Of a stretch of DNA of 64,000 nucleotides, positions 12,406 through 20,627 are shown piece after piece. Made by a program: the position numbers and the translations under genes. This stretch comes from Oscillospiraceae bacterium. Its GTDB lineage: Bacteria > Bacillota > Clostridia > Oscillospirales > Oscillospiraceae. Each line of letters opens with the position of its first letter. The stretch's first letter is position 1. The notes beneath the pieces are model-generated. The model saw nothing but the letters and a program-made list of their open reading frames with translations, made no database searches and was not told where the DNA came from. The stretch is taken from assembly GCA_902801295.1 (NCBI GenBank), contig CADCHN010000006.1:1-64000 (forward strand). Direction: 5' to 3'.

Positions 12406-13089
12406 TTATTCTTCCTCTTCCGCAGCCTCCGACACATAGATCGAAAGCAGCATTGTGAACACCATAGCCTGCAGCAAGCAGAACAGCAGGCTCAGCACGT
12501 TCATGATGAGCGGCACGCCGATCGGAAAGATTTCATAGAGCTTTTCCGTCACCATTTCCTCGCCGTACATATTGCCGTAGAGTCGCAGGGCCAGGGACAT
12601 GGGGCGGATAAACTGCTCGAGAAGGTTCAGCGGCAGCATCAGCACCACCAGGATCAGGGGCTTGGTAAAGCTGGCGGCATATTTCTTCAGGCCGCGCTCG
12701 CGGATGCCGATGACATGGGTGGTGAAAAAGGCGATCACGCCGAGTCCTGCCGTGACGGACAGGCTGGCCGTAGGCAGCGCCATTCCCTTGATGTGTCCCA
12801 TGCCGGGAATCAGTCCCGAGTAGTTGCTGACGACGATGAAGATGAAAAAGGTCGCAAAAATGGGAAAATATTTGCGCATGTGCGCCTGGCCAAGCGAATC
12901 GGCGAAGAAGTTCTGCAGCTTTTCAACCGCCATCTCCGCCAGATTCTGCAAGGGGCCCGGCACATCCCTGAGCTTGCGCGTAGCCAGGAAACTGACAACG
13001 GCCAGAATCAGGATGATCGCCCACATGCTGACCACCGTACCTGTCACCTGCAGCGGGCCGATGGAAAACAGGACATTGCTTTCTTCCAT
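12406..13089 (-). CDS. atpB: F-ATP synthase a subunit
   Basis: The 227-residue stator channel subunit, with five or six membrane helices. The essential arginine lies in the helix motif PMSLALRLYGNMYGEEM, the a-subunit signature that faces the c ring. The start at 13089 is chosen because GGAGGTG precedes it; a frame extension of 15 residues upstream lacks a ribosome site. It is the first gene of the atp operon; no atpI precedes it. A good vegetative promoter lies about 50 bases upstream. Confidence 0.95.
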   Translation of the reverse strand: MEESNVLFSIGPLQVTGTVVSMWAIILILAVVSFLATRKLRDVPGPLQNLAEMAVEKLQNFFADSLGQAHMRKYFPIFATFFIFIVVSNYSGLIPGMGHIKGMALPTASLSVTAGLGVIAFFTTHVIGIRERGLKKYAASFTKPLILVVLMLPLNLLEQFIRPMSLALRLYGNMYGEEMVTEKLYEIFPIGVPLIMNVLSLLFCLLQAMVFTMLLSIYVSEAAEEEE

Positions 13090-13140
13090 CCGAAGCACCT
13101 CCAGTCTTGGAAATCTTCGCAAAAATATATACATTTATGA

Positions 13141-13169
13141 AGTATACACCGTTTTTCGGTAAAAGTAAA
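13141..13169 (-). promoter_or_regulatory. Promoter of the atp operon
   Basis: On the minus strand TTTACT, 17-base spacer and TATACT lie upstream of atpB and downstream of the terminator of the preceding operon. Confidence 0.7.
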
Positions 13170-13218
13170 TGGCGAAAAAACGCCTGTCCTTCTTTTCCTG
13201 TTTTTTCATTCCAGACAT

Positions 13219-13249
13219 AAAAAACCGACGCTTCACAGCGCCGGTTTTT
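13219..13249 (-). terminator. Terminator of the sugar ABC operon
   Basis: A 12-13-bp stem with one mismatch and a 6-base loop is flanked by A and T runs. It sits just past the stop of the MalG-type permease and separates this operon from atp. Confidence 0.8.
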
Positions 13250-13265
13250 GAGACTATTTCTGTGC

Positions 13266-14126
13266 TCAGCCCTTGACTGCACCGGAAGCCACGCCCTTGA
13301 TGATGTGCTTCTGGCAGGAGAGATAGAACACGATAACCGGAATAATCGACAGGAGAATCAGCGCCATCGTCGCGCCGAGGTCCACCGTGCCGTAGCTGCC
13401 CTTGAGGTACTGGATGTGAATGGGGATGGTGCGGTATTCGTTGATATCCAGCACCAGCACCGGGAGCAGGTAATCGTTCCAGACCCACATGATCTCCAGG
13501 ATGCCGACAGAGATCATCGTCGGCTTAAGCATCGGGAACACAACGCTGAAATACGTGCGCAGCGGACCGCAGCCGTCGATGGCTGCCGCTTCCTCGATCT
13601 CCAGCGGGATAGACTTGACAAAGCCGACGAACATGAAAATCGCCAGCCCCGCGCCGAAGCCGAGATAGACGATCGGGATCGTCCATGGCGTGTTGAGCCG
13701 CAGCGCGTCCGCCGTCTTCGACAGCGTGAACATGACCATCTGGAACGGAACGACCATCGAAAAGACGCAGAGGAAGTAGATCGCCTTGCAGGCGATGGAG
13801 TTAACGCGCGCGATGTACCAGGCCGCCATTGAAGTGAATAGCAGAATCAGCGCCGTGGAGAGTAAGGTGATGACCACGCTGTAGACCACGCTTTTCCAGA
13901 AGGGGTAGTTGCCGAAGGTCATGCCCTTGATGAAGTTATCAAAGCCGGCCCACATTTCTCCCTTCGGAAGAGCGAAGGTATCGGTTTTGACATAGGTATT
14001 GAGCTTGAAGGAGTTGAGCACAACCGTCAGCACCGGCAGCACATAGATCACGCAGATCACAGTCAGAACGACGGACAGGATCGTTTTGTTGCGGCGCTCG
14101 GCGCTCAGTGTAGACTTGTTATTCAT
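13266..14126 (-). CDS. Carbohydrate ABC transporter permease, MalG type
   Basis: A 286-residue inner-membrane permease with six predicted helices. The cytoplasmic EAA loop reads EIEEAAAIDGCGPLRTYF (about 190-207), which docks to the ATPase. It pairs with the MalF-type permease directly upstream; stop and start codons overlap by one base, so translation is coupled. No ATP-binding gene is in the operon, so a shared MsmK-type ATPase must be encoded elsewhere. Substrate cannot be read from the sequence. Confidence 0.92.
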   Translation of the reverse strand: MNNKSTLSAERRNKTILSVVLTVICVIYVLPVLTVVLNSFKLNTYVKTDTFALPKGEMWAGFDNFIKGMTFGNYPFWKSVVYSVVITLLSTALILLFTSMAAWYIARVNSIACKAIYFLCVFSMVVPFQMVMFTLSKTADALRLNTPWTIPIVYLGFGAGLAIFMFVGFVKSIPLEIEEAAAIDGCGPLRTYFSVVFPMLKPTMISVGILEIMWVWNDYLLPVLVLDINEYRTIPIHIQYLKGSYGTVDLGATMALILLSIIPVIVFYLSCQKHIIKGVASGAVKG

Positions 14127-15028
14127 TACTGCTGCACCTCCCTCTTGCGGGTGAAGGCAAGCTGGGCAAGACCCAGTCCGGCCACCAGGATAAAGAACAG
14201 AACGGCCTTGGCCTGGGCGGTGCCCTGGGAGGCCGAGTTGGACGTATAGAAGGTGTTGTAAATGTTCAGCGCCAGCATTTCGGTGGTCTTAATTGAGGAG
14301 CCGTCCGCCTGAATCAGGAAAGGCTGGCCGGCAGTCAGCGCGAGGTTCTGATCAAAGAGTTTGAAGCCGTTGGTCAGGCCGAGGAAGGTGCAGATCGTGA
14401 TCGAGGGCATGACGTTCGGAATCGTCACGCGAAACAGCGTCTGCCACTTGTTGGCGCCGTCGATCTTTGCCGCCTCCAGCATATCGCCGGGCACAGCCTG
14501 CAGCCCCGCGATATAAATGATCATCATATAGCCGATCTGCTGCCAGCACATCAGAATAATCAAACCCCAGAAGCCGTATTTGGTCTCCATCAGGATCGAA
14601 GTGCCGTAGCGCGAGAGGATGCCGTCGAAAATCATCGACCAGATGTAACCGAGCACGATGCCGCCGATCAGGTTCGGCATGAAAAATACGGTGCGGAACA
14701 GGTTGCTGCCGCGGATGCCCTGCGTCAGCGCCAGCGCCACCGCAAAGGCCAGCACGTTAATAAGCACGAGGCTCACCAGCGCAAAGAGAGCCGTGTACCA
14801 GAACGAGTGCATGAAGCTCGGGTCTGTCAGCGCCTTGGCATAGTTGGAAAAACCAACAAATTTTGCGTCCTTAATCAGCTTGAACTTGCAGAAGGACAGC
14901 CAGATGCCCTGCAGGAAGGGCCAGACAAACCCGATCGCGAAGGCCGCCGTCACCGGGCCGAGGAACAGCCAGGCCCAGCGGCGCAGCGGCGTCTTCCAGA
15001 ATCGACGCAGGGGCGATTGTTTGTTCAA
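14126..15028 (-). CDS. Carbohydrate ABC transporter permease, MalF type
   Basis: A 300-residue permease with six predicted helices after a basic N-terminus. Its EAA loop, LEAAKIDGANKWQTLFRV, is in the middle. It forms a heterodimer with the MalG-type protein. It lies 104 bases downstream of the binding-protein gene, and a GC-rich hairpin occupies that gap. The gap probably lets the binding protein be made in excess, which is usual for these systems. Confidence 0.92.
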   Translation of the reverse strand: MNKQSPLRRFWKTPLRRWAWLFLGPVTAAFAIGFVWPFLQGIWLSFCKFKLIKDAKFVGFSNYAKALTDPSFMHSFWYTALFALVSLVLINVLAFAVALALTQGIRGSNLFRTVFFMPNLIGGIVLGYIWSMIFDGILSRYGTSILMETKYGFWGLIILMCWQQIGYMMIIYIAGLQAVPGDMLEAAKIDGANKWQTLFRVTIPNVMPSITICTFLGLTNGFKLFDQNLALTAGQPFLIQADGSSIKTTEMLALNIYNTFYTSNSASQGTAQAKAVLFFILVAGLGLAQLAFTRKREVQQ

Positions 15029-15081
15029 GATATCATCTCCCTATTCTCTCTACTGCGAATCAAACGGTGCGGATCGGAAAA

Positions 15082-15108
15082 CGGGGCGGACGAAACCCGT
15101 CCGCCCCG
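15082..15108 (-). terminator. Intercistronic hairpin (attenuator or mRNA stabiliser)
   Basis: An 11-bp GC-only-like stem (15082-15092 with 15098-15108) and 5-base loop lies between the binding-protein gene and the permeases; TTTTCC follows on the minus strand. Such hairpins commonly reduce read-through to permeases and protect the upstream message. Confidence 0.6.
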
Positions 15109-15132
15109 CAAGTTCTCTGTAATGGGGATGAA

Positions 15133-16437
15133 TCAGCCGTTGGCGTTCTGATACTGGGTGGCCCAGCCGTCGACAAAGGCGGTCACAACCGTGGCCCAGT
15201 TCTCGGCGCTCTGGTCGGCATTGTACGCGTTGAGCGCGGAGACAAGAGCGGCGCGGTAGTCGTCAACGTTGGGCTGATAGTTGGTGGCCCAATCCATGAC
15301 GTAGCAGCCATTGTTGCTATACTCGTTGGCGGCGGCCAGGAAGCCGTTGGTGGACTCGGCAGCGTGGGTGTAAGGCATAACGCCGAAGGAGTCGACGAGC
15401 ATGCGGGAAGCCTCAGGATCCGTGACGCACCATACCAGGAAGTCCATGGTGGCCTTCTGATCGGCCTCGGAAGCCTTGCCGTTAATCGCCCAGCAGTTCT
15501 CGGTGCCGCAGTTCAGGCCGGCCTTCTCCTCGCCTTCCACACCGCAGTAGTACGGGATCATGGTGGCGTTGGGGACAGCCTCGGAAACAGCGCCGTACTC
15601 CCAGGAGCCGTTGACGAAGAAGACGGCCTTGCCGGTCTTGAATTCGTTCTCGGCATCATGACCGCCGGTAGCCAGATCCTTCGGATCGGTCAGGCTGTTG
15701 TTGATGCAGAGGTCGTAGAGGTTTTTGAAGTTGTCCATGTAAGCACCGGTGAGGGTGGCAGGGCACTCGGTCCAGCCGCCGGCGTCGCGCTCTTCATAGA
15801 AGTACTCGAGGTTAGCCATGTGGCCGGTGAAGCGCCAGGAAGAGGAAGGATCCATGTCGGAGGAAGAGAAGGCGTCGAAGCCAAGCTCTTCAGCACGGGC
15901 GTGGATGTCTTCAGCGACAGCCTTCAGGGTCTCGAAGTTCTTGATCTCGTCGAGGCTGTGGCCGGCCTTCTCAAGCAGATCGGGGTTGACGATGATGCCG
16001 TAGCACTCATAGCAGTAGCCGATGGAAACCAGCTTGCCGTTTTCGTCATAGAGGTTGTAAGCGTCGGTGTTGAGCTCCTGAGCGATCGGGGTTCCGGTCA
16101 GGTCCAGAGCGTAGTCGGCCCAATCCTTCACGCCGGCCTGGGTGCCGACGACGAACAGAGTGGGGGCGGAGGACTTATCCATTTCGGAGGTCAGGGTCTG
16201 GCTGTAGGTACCGGAAGCGGCGGTGACAACCTTCACGGGAACACCGGTCTTGGAGGTGTACAGCTCAGCGACCTTCTGCAGGACTTCATCGCTCTCGGGC
16301 TTGAAGTTGAGCCAGTAGACGGAGCCGGCGGCTGCGCCGTTCTCTTCGCCCTTGGTCTCCGCTGCGGGCTTTTCGCCGCAGGCGGCCAGAGCAAAGACCA
16401 TGGCCAGGCAGAGAATCAGTGCCAGAATCTTTTTCAT
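15133..16437 (-). CDS. Extracellular solute-binding lipoprotein for sugars
   Basis: A 434-residue family-1 solute-binding protein. The N-terminal signal ends in the lipobox LAAC with the lipid-bearing Cys20, followed by a Glu/Lys-rich tether, so it is anchored to the outer face of the membrane. The mature domain has the two-lobe periplasmic-binding pattern, and aromatic residues such as in WRFTGH could stack on sugars. It leads the operon with the two permeases. A well-formed promoter and a 14-bp palindrome just downstream of it suggest repression. Family level is firm, sugar identity unknown. Confidence 0.9.
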   Translation of the reverse strand: MKKILALILCLAMVFALAACGEKPAAETKGEENGAAAGSVYWLNFKPESDEVLQKVAELYTSKTGVPVKVVTAASGTYSQTLTSEMDKSSAPTLFVVGTQAGVKDWADYALDLTGTPIAQELNTDAYNLYDENGKLVSIGYCYECYGIIVNPDLLEKAGHSLDEIKNFETLKAVAEDIHARAEELGFDAFSSSDMDPSSSWRFTGHMANLEYFYEERDAGGWTECPATLTGAYMDNFKNLYDLCINNSLTDPKDLATGGHDAENEFKTGKAVFFVNGSWEYGAVSEAVPNATMIPYYCGVEGEEKAGLNCGTENCWAINGKASEADQKATMDFLVWCVTDPEASRMLVDSFGVMPYTHAAESTNGFLAAANEYSNNGCYVMDWATNYQPNVDDYRAALVSALNAYNADQSAENWATVVTAFVDGWATQYQNANG

Positions 16438-16511
16438 TATTGATTACTCCTTTTTTAAAATATTTGCTTTTCCGTATTGCGTCCTCATCAATTGCAAAAA
16501 CGGAAAAAACA

Positions 16512-16525
16512 GGGTCAATTGACCC
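16512..16525. promoter_or_regulatory. Palindromic operator of the sugar importer
   Basis: GGGTCAATTGACCC is a perfect 14-bp palindrome covering about +5 to +18 of the predicted transcript, the classic position for a repressor that blocks initiation or early elongation. Confidence 0.6.
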
Positions 16526-16535
16526 GTTCTTGGAT

Positions 16536-16564
16536 ATTTTATTCCCCGTTCCGTACAAAGTCAA
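16536..16564 (-). promoter_or_regulatory. Promoter of the sugar importer operon
   Basis: Minus-strand TTGACT, exactly 17 bases, TAAAAT, about 100 bases upstream of the binding-protein start. Confidence 0.75.
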
Positions 16565-16589
16565 GTGTCCGGCGCATTTCCGGCACTTG
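16562..16589. promoter_or_regulatory. Upstream inverted repeat, possible activator site
   Basis: CAAGTG-t-CCGG and CCGG-CACTTG are separated by 7 bases, overlapping the upstream edge of the -35 box. This is suited to an activator or a second repressor site. Confidence 0.4.
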
Positions 16590-16701
16590 TTACAAGATTG
16601 TTAAGAGATTTTTGTGCAGGATTGAACTTGACGACTTGTTCCGACTTTCAGATATCACGAGAGCGCAGGCGGTTCAGTTCGATCCGGGCAATCAGAATGG
16701 C

Positions 16702-16729
16702 AACAGGCCGCCCGTCAGAGCGGCCTGTT
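16702..16729. terminator. Weak hairpin after the oxidoreductase pseudogene
   Basis: A 10-bp stem with an 8-base loop and only TTT on one side. It may terminate leftward transcription from the pseudogene, but the T-run is poor. Confidence 0.35.
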
Positions 16730-16824
16730 TGAATGTCTATTCCGCACGCTAAAGAAGCCTATGGGCAGGCGTATCGGATGCAAAGGAAGAACGGCAAAAG
16801 CCGGACTTTCCTTTAAGACAACGC

Positions 16825-18802
16825 TTATCTTCGTTTCCTGATGCTCTTGATCGCGATTTTTCCGGCCCGGCGAATCCCTCCCTGCACGACTTTTTTTACA
16901 GTATAGTCTGCGCTGCAGTAATCGGCAAATTCGGGATGACTGCGCTCCAGCCGGATCGCGTCAAAGAAGCAGCGGGTCGTGCAGATCCCGCAGCCGATGC
17001 AGCGGTTGGGGTCCACGTAGCTCACACCGCAGGACAGGCAGTCATGGGTTCCCAGTTTTTCGACGGGCAATAACACGTCGTCCCGGCGGAAAGCGCGAAA
17101 GCTGCGCGGGTCTCTCGCCAGTGTCTGACTGTGCCCGGTGTGGAGATAGCGATGGATGCTCTTGGCCGCCTCGTGTCCTTCTTCGATCTGCCCGGCGGGA
17201 TCTTTCCTTTTGAAGGGAAACAGTTCCGGATAGACCGCAGCAAATGCTTCCGGCTTTGGACTGCCATCCGAAAATCGGACGCCCAGCTCTTCCAGAATCA
17301 TGCGCTCCGCCTGGTTTATGAGCTCCGCAGTTTCGAACACCGTCACGGGATAGCTCATCTGTGCAAGATAATAGGCGCAGCTGAGCTGGGCATAGCCTGA
17401 TCCGACAATGGCTACGGGCAGATCGTAATCCTTGTTCTCCCCCCTTCAGTCGCACTTTATGCGGAACCAGCTCCTCCCAAAGCTCTTGCTGCATATCAGC
17501 CAGGCGGGTCATGGTCGCACTGATCTCCATGGGGGTATCAACACTGCCCCGCATGCAGACCTTCTCGCAGCGGCGGTCGCAGGCGCTTGCGCAGACGGAC
17601 GGGAACGGGTTATCCTGCCGCAGGAGCTTGAGAGCATCCAGATAGCGTTCGTCCTTGACGAGCTGCAAAACGCCCTGAATGGAGGCATGAGTCGGGCAAG
17701 CGCATTTGCATGGCGCCGTGCCGATCGGATAACAGTTGATTTGGTTGCGGTCTCTGTAGTCCGGGTGCCAGTTTTTCTCGCTCCAGCCTTTTGTCTCAGC
17801 CGCAAGCGGCTCGTTTTCATAGACCACGGGACCGTTCTTTGTGTCCAGCTTCCGCCCGAGCCGCACCGCCCCTGCGGGGCAGACCTCGGCGCATTTGCCG
17901 CAGGCGACGCATTTGTCCCTGTCCACCACAGCCCGGTAAGCGGAGGCGGAGCCGTTGGGGTTGTTGAACTGCTGCGAGCAGCGAAGAGCAAAACAGTTAC
18001 CCACTGAACAATTACAGATGGCAAAGATATCCTCTCCACCGTCGCCGTTGGTGACCTGGTGCATAAAGCCATTTTCTTCCGAACGCTTGAGCAGGGCGAT
18101 CACTTCGTCAAGGCTGGCCCGTTCCGCCTTTCCGGTCTCCACCAGATAGTCGGCGTAATCGCCCAGCTGAATACAACCCTTATCCGGCAGTTCCCCACAG
18201 CCCTCGCCACGCAGGATCATGCTCGTACGGCAGACGCAATCGCTGATGGCCAGCTGATCCCGATATTTCTCCAGCCAGTAGGAGAGCTGCTCAATGTTCA
18301 GGGCTCGGCTCTCCCGCGGGATTGCGCGCTCAATCGGGATCGCGTGGAACCCCAGTCCCGCGCCGCCGGGCGGCACCATATGGGAGATCAGTTTCAACGG
18401 CTCCTCCGCCATCTGATAGAAAAACTCCGCGATTTCCGGATGCTTCTCCAGGAGCGGCTTGTTCAGTACCAGATTCTCCGCGCTGCCCACGACGAAGATC
18501 GGTACCACATATTGCCTGTGCCGGTCGCTGTTGTGACGGTTATACTCCACGAGGCCGATCTTCGACAATTCGTCCAGAATTGTCTGGATCCGAGACTCCG
18601 TCCAGCCGATTCTCTTTGACAGTTCCGCTGCTGTGGTCGGCTTCCGACGTCCCATTTTCAGCATCAGCTCCGCCATCTCGTCCGTCAGCAGAGTGTCCAG
18701 CATCTTATACTCCCAGCGGCCCTCGTCCATTCTGACAAAGCCCATCTTGACATCCATGCAGTCTGTCAGCATTTTAGCAAGCTTCACAATCATTTGTCGC
18801 AT
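16825..18802 (-). pseudogene. Decayed FAD/iron-sulfur oxidoreductase with N-terminal winged helix
   Basis: The first frame (start 18802) encodes a winged-helix-like segment (about 40-95) and a Cys-rich region. A 4Fe-4S motif CVACGKCAEVCP and a glutamate-synthase-type domain (CPTHASIQGVLQL, CASACDRRCEKVC) follow. At 17439-17444 a run of six Gs on the coding strand shifts the frame. Removing one G restores KGENKDYDLPVAIVGSGYAQLSCAYYLA, the FAD-binding start, and continues to 16825. The remaining flavin domain is far too short. The sequence jumps from VTVFE to a stub and then to a C-terminal ferredoxin motif CIGCGICTTRC, so roughly 200 residues seem lost. One frameshift plus large internal loss marks a dead gene; the homopolymer alone could be a base-calling error. 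Confidence 0.8.
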
Positions 18803-18851
18803 ATCCGTTACCTCATCAGCAAATGAACTCTTTAGTCAAAAAACGGTCTGT

Positions 18852-18891
18852 CTTTATATAACCTGATTATACTTTATATAACCTGATTATA
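18852..18891. repeat. Two tandem 20-bp repeats carrying -10 boxes
   Basis: CTTTATATAACCTGATTATA occurs twice without a gap. On the minus strand each copy begins TATAAT, and the upstream copy is the -10 of the promoter for the oxidoreductase pseudogene. Confidence 0.85.
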
Positions 18892-18914
18892 CGATGAAAC
18901 AGGTCTATCGTCAA
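18886..18914 (-). promoter_or_regulatory. Promoter of the oxidoreductase pseudogene
   Basis: Minus-strand TTGACG, 17 bases, TATAAT. The -10 lies in the first of the two tandem repeats. Confidence 0.75.
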
Positions 18915-18933
18915 AGCGTTTTCTATCGAACAG

Positions 18934-18963
18934 AAAAACGACGTGTCGAAACACGTCGTTTTT
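18934..18963. terminator. Bidirectional terminator, first of two near-identical copies
   Basis: A 13-bp perfect stem AAAAACGACGTGT with its complement around CGAA. The same stem recurs at 23751-23783. Confidence 0.9.
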
Positions 18964-19064
18964 CGTGTAATCTTACGCTGTAGATGCCAACACCGAATCG
19001 ACGCCCATCGCAGCGGGCGTAGGCTTGATTCGGGAAGCCGGCGCAGTGAAAAGATCGCGAGCGG

Positions 19065-19835
19065 TCAGACTGACGTCCTCCAGCTGATCCATGCGACCGT
19101 GGTATACACCGCGTCATTGACAACACCGGCGTCGCTCAGGCTGCGCGCTGCCCGAATAAGCGCCTCTGTGCCGCAATGAAGCGTCCGGCTGCCGTGCTGG
19201 AGAACGCGGGCCATTTCTTCCGGGCTGCGCAGATCAGACCAGTTGTAGTCCACGGTCTTCACCTGCGGTTCGAAGCCCGCCTCGCGGACAGCGCGGATCA
19301 TGCTTTCGCACTCTCCCTCGGGGTCATCGAAGGAGCCGTGCGGTTCCTCGCCTGCTCGGCGCAGCACCTCGTTCCGCAGCGGCTGTTCCCAGCTGCGGAA
19401 GCGGGACAGGAAGCAGCTGCCTCGCGTTATGGCGCTCATTTTCCTTACTGTCTCAACATCACAGACGGCAGGAGACATTGTGGAAATCGAGAAATCAAAG
19501 CCCTCGGCAAAGATCGGTTCGTCGCCCCGGACTTTCGTGAAATCGCAGCAGTAGGTGCGCCAGGGGGCGGAGAATTGGGCCATGTTCTCCGCCGCGTGTC
19601 GAAGCATCTCCGGCGAAAAGTCAACCAGAGTCACATCACAAGCCCGCTCGGCAAAGAGAACGCCGTATTTCCCGACACCACAGCCGATATCCAGCACGCG
19701 GAAGCCGGGACGGAGCATGTCATTCTGCTCCCAATATTGAAAGATCGCTTTGTTATAGCTGTTTTGTCCCTGAAGGAAGACCTTCTGATAGTCGTCCGCA
19801 GCCGCGTCCCATCTTGCGGATGAAGTGAGTTCCAT
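19065..19835 (-). CDS. Class I SAM-dependent methyltransferase, importer-linked
   Basis: A 256-residue methyltransferase. VLDIGCGVGKYGVLF (about 47-61) is motif I that binds S-adenosylmethionine, and VTLVDFSPEML (about 68-78) is motif II with its acidic residue. It is the last gene of an operon with a FecCD-type importer, three bases after the ATPase gene. Methyltransferases in this position are repeatedly found with corrinoid or metal-chelate importers, so it may modify the imported ligand, but the acceptor is unknown. The C-terminus stops shortly after TTVAWISW; I see no catalytic residue specific enough to name a substrate. Confidence 0.8.
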   Translation of the reverse strand: MELTSSARWDAAADDYQKVFLQGQNSYNKAIFQYWEQNDMLRPGFRVLDIGCGVGKYGVLFAERACDVTLVDFSPEMLRHAAENMAQFSAPWRTYCCDFTKVRGDEPIFAEGFDFSISTMSPAVCDVETVRKMSAITRGSCFLSRFRSWEQPLRNEVLRRAGEEPHGSFDDPEGECESMIRAVREAGFEPQVKTVDYNWSDLRSPEEMARVLQHGSRTLHCGTEALIRAARSLSDAGVVNDAVYTTVAWISWRTSV

Positions 19836-19838
19836 ATC

Positions 19839-20627
19839 TTATTTCTCTCCTTCGTGGGATATTTTTACATCCGGGAACGGCACAATCACTGGGATGCCCA
19901 TATAGTCAATCGTGTGGACATGCATGTCGTATACGGCCTCAATACGCGACGGGTCGAGACATTCCGGACCACCCGAGTCAAAAACGGAATGATCCTTGAG
20001 CAGCAGGAAGCGGTCGCAGTAGCGAACAGCCAGATTCAGGTCATGAAGAACGCAGATGACGCAGATATTCTGGTCGCGCGCGATTTTCTGCACAAGCTGC
20101 ATCACCTCGTGCTGGTTGCGCGGGTCAAGGTTGCTGGTGGGCTCGTCGAGCAGCAGCAGCCGAGGCTGCTGCGCCAGCGCTCGCGCCAGAAGTACCTTCT
20201 GCGCCTCGCCGCCGGACAGTTGTGAGAGCTGCCGCAGCATCAGTGGTTCCAGGTTCAATTGTGCCAGCAGCGCCATGACGATCTCGCGGTCGGCGGCCGT
20301 AACGTCCCAGCGGATATAAGGGCGGCGGCCCAGCAGCACCGTGTCGAAAACGCTCAGGTCTGAACTGCGCGCAGATTGCGCCACATAGGCGACCTGCCGC
20401 GCCATTTCGGGGCCGGAGAGGCTGAGCACATCCTTCCCGTCCACCAACACGCTGCCAGACTGGGGGCGTAAGATCCGATCAATGCATTTGAGCAGGGTGC
20501 TCTTGCCTGCGCCGTTTTTCCCAAGGATCGCGCCAACATGACCGTTCTCCAGGCAGAAGCTGATGTTATGGAGCACCGGAGCCGTGCTGCGCCCATAGGC
20601 GAAAGAGAGATCTCTCAGTTCAATCAT
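19839..20627 (-). CDS. Metal-chelate/corrinoid ABC transporter ATPase (FecE/BtuD type)
   Basis: A 262-residue cytoplasmic ATPase powering the FecCD-type permease. The Walker A GKNGAGKSTLL lies near 37-47, the signature LSGGEAQKV near 135, Walker B LLLLDEPTS near 157, and a switch His in VLHDLN near 190. It overlaps the permease gene by eight bases. The long C-terminal extension after the ATPase core is usual for FecE/BtuD proteins. Confidence 0.93.
   Translation of the reverse strand: MIELRDLSFAYGRSTAPVLHNISFCLENGHVGAILGKNGAGKSTLLKCIDRILRPQSGSVLVDGKDVLSLSGPEMARQVAYVAQSARSSDLSVFDTVLLGRRPYIRWDVTAADREIVMALLAQLNLEPLMLRQLSQLSGGEAQKVLLARALAQQPRLLLLDEPTSNLDPRNQHEVMQLVQKIARDQNICVICVLHDLNLAVRYCDRFLLLKDHSVFDSGGPECLDPSRIEAVYDMHVHTIDYMGIPVIVPFPDVKISHEGEK

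Larger units (their letters stand above)
16438..16824. other. Regulatory intergenic region, no gene
   Basis: These 387 bases hold the sugar-importer promoter, two inverted repeats and a weak hairpin near the end of the oxidoreductase pseudogene. A plus-strand frame at 16477-16752 lacks a ribosome site and family features and was not called. Confidence 0.6.

Noticed and set aside
16477..16752. Plus-strand frame upstream of the sugar importer
   Set aside because: It covers the importer promoter and operators, has no ribosome site and no domain features.
18852..18891. CRISPR or satellite array
   Set aside because: Only two direct copies with no spacer; it is a local tandem duplication. No CRISPR array was seen anywhere in the window.
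18973..19092. 39-residue minus-strand frame overlapping the methyltransferase 3' end
   Set aside because: Considered as a frameshifted end of the methyltransferase or a precursor peptide. No ribosome site and no recognisable leader or core pattern.
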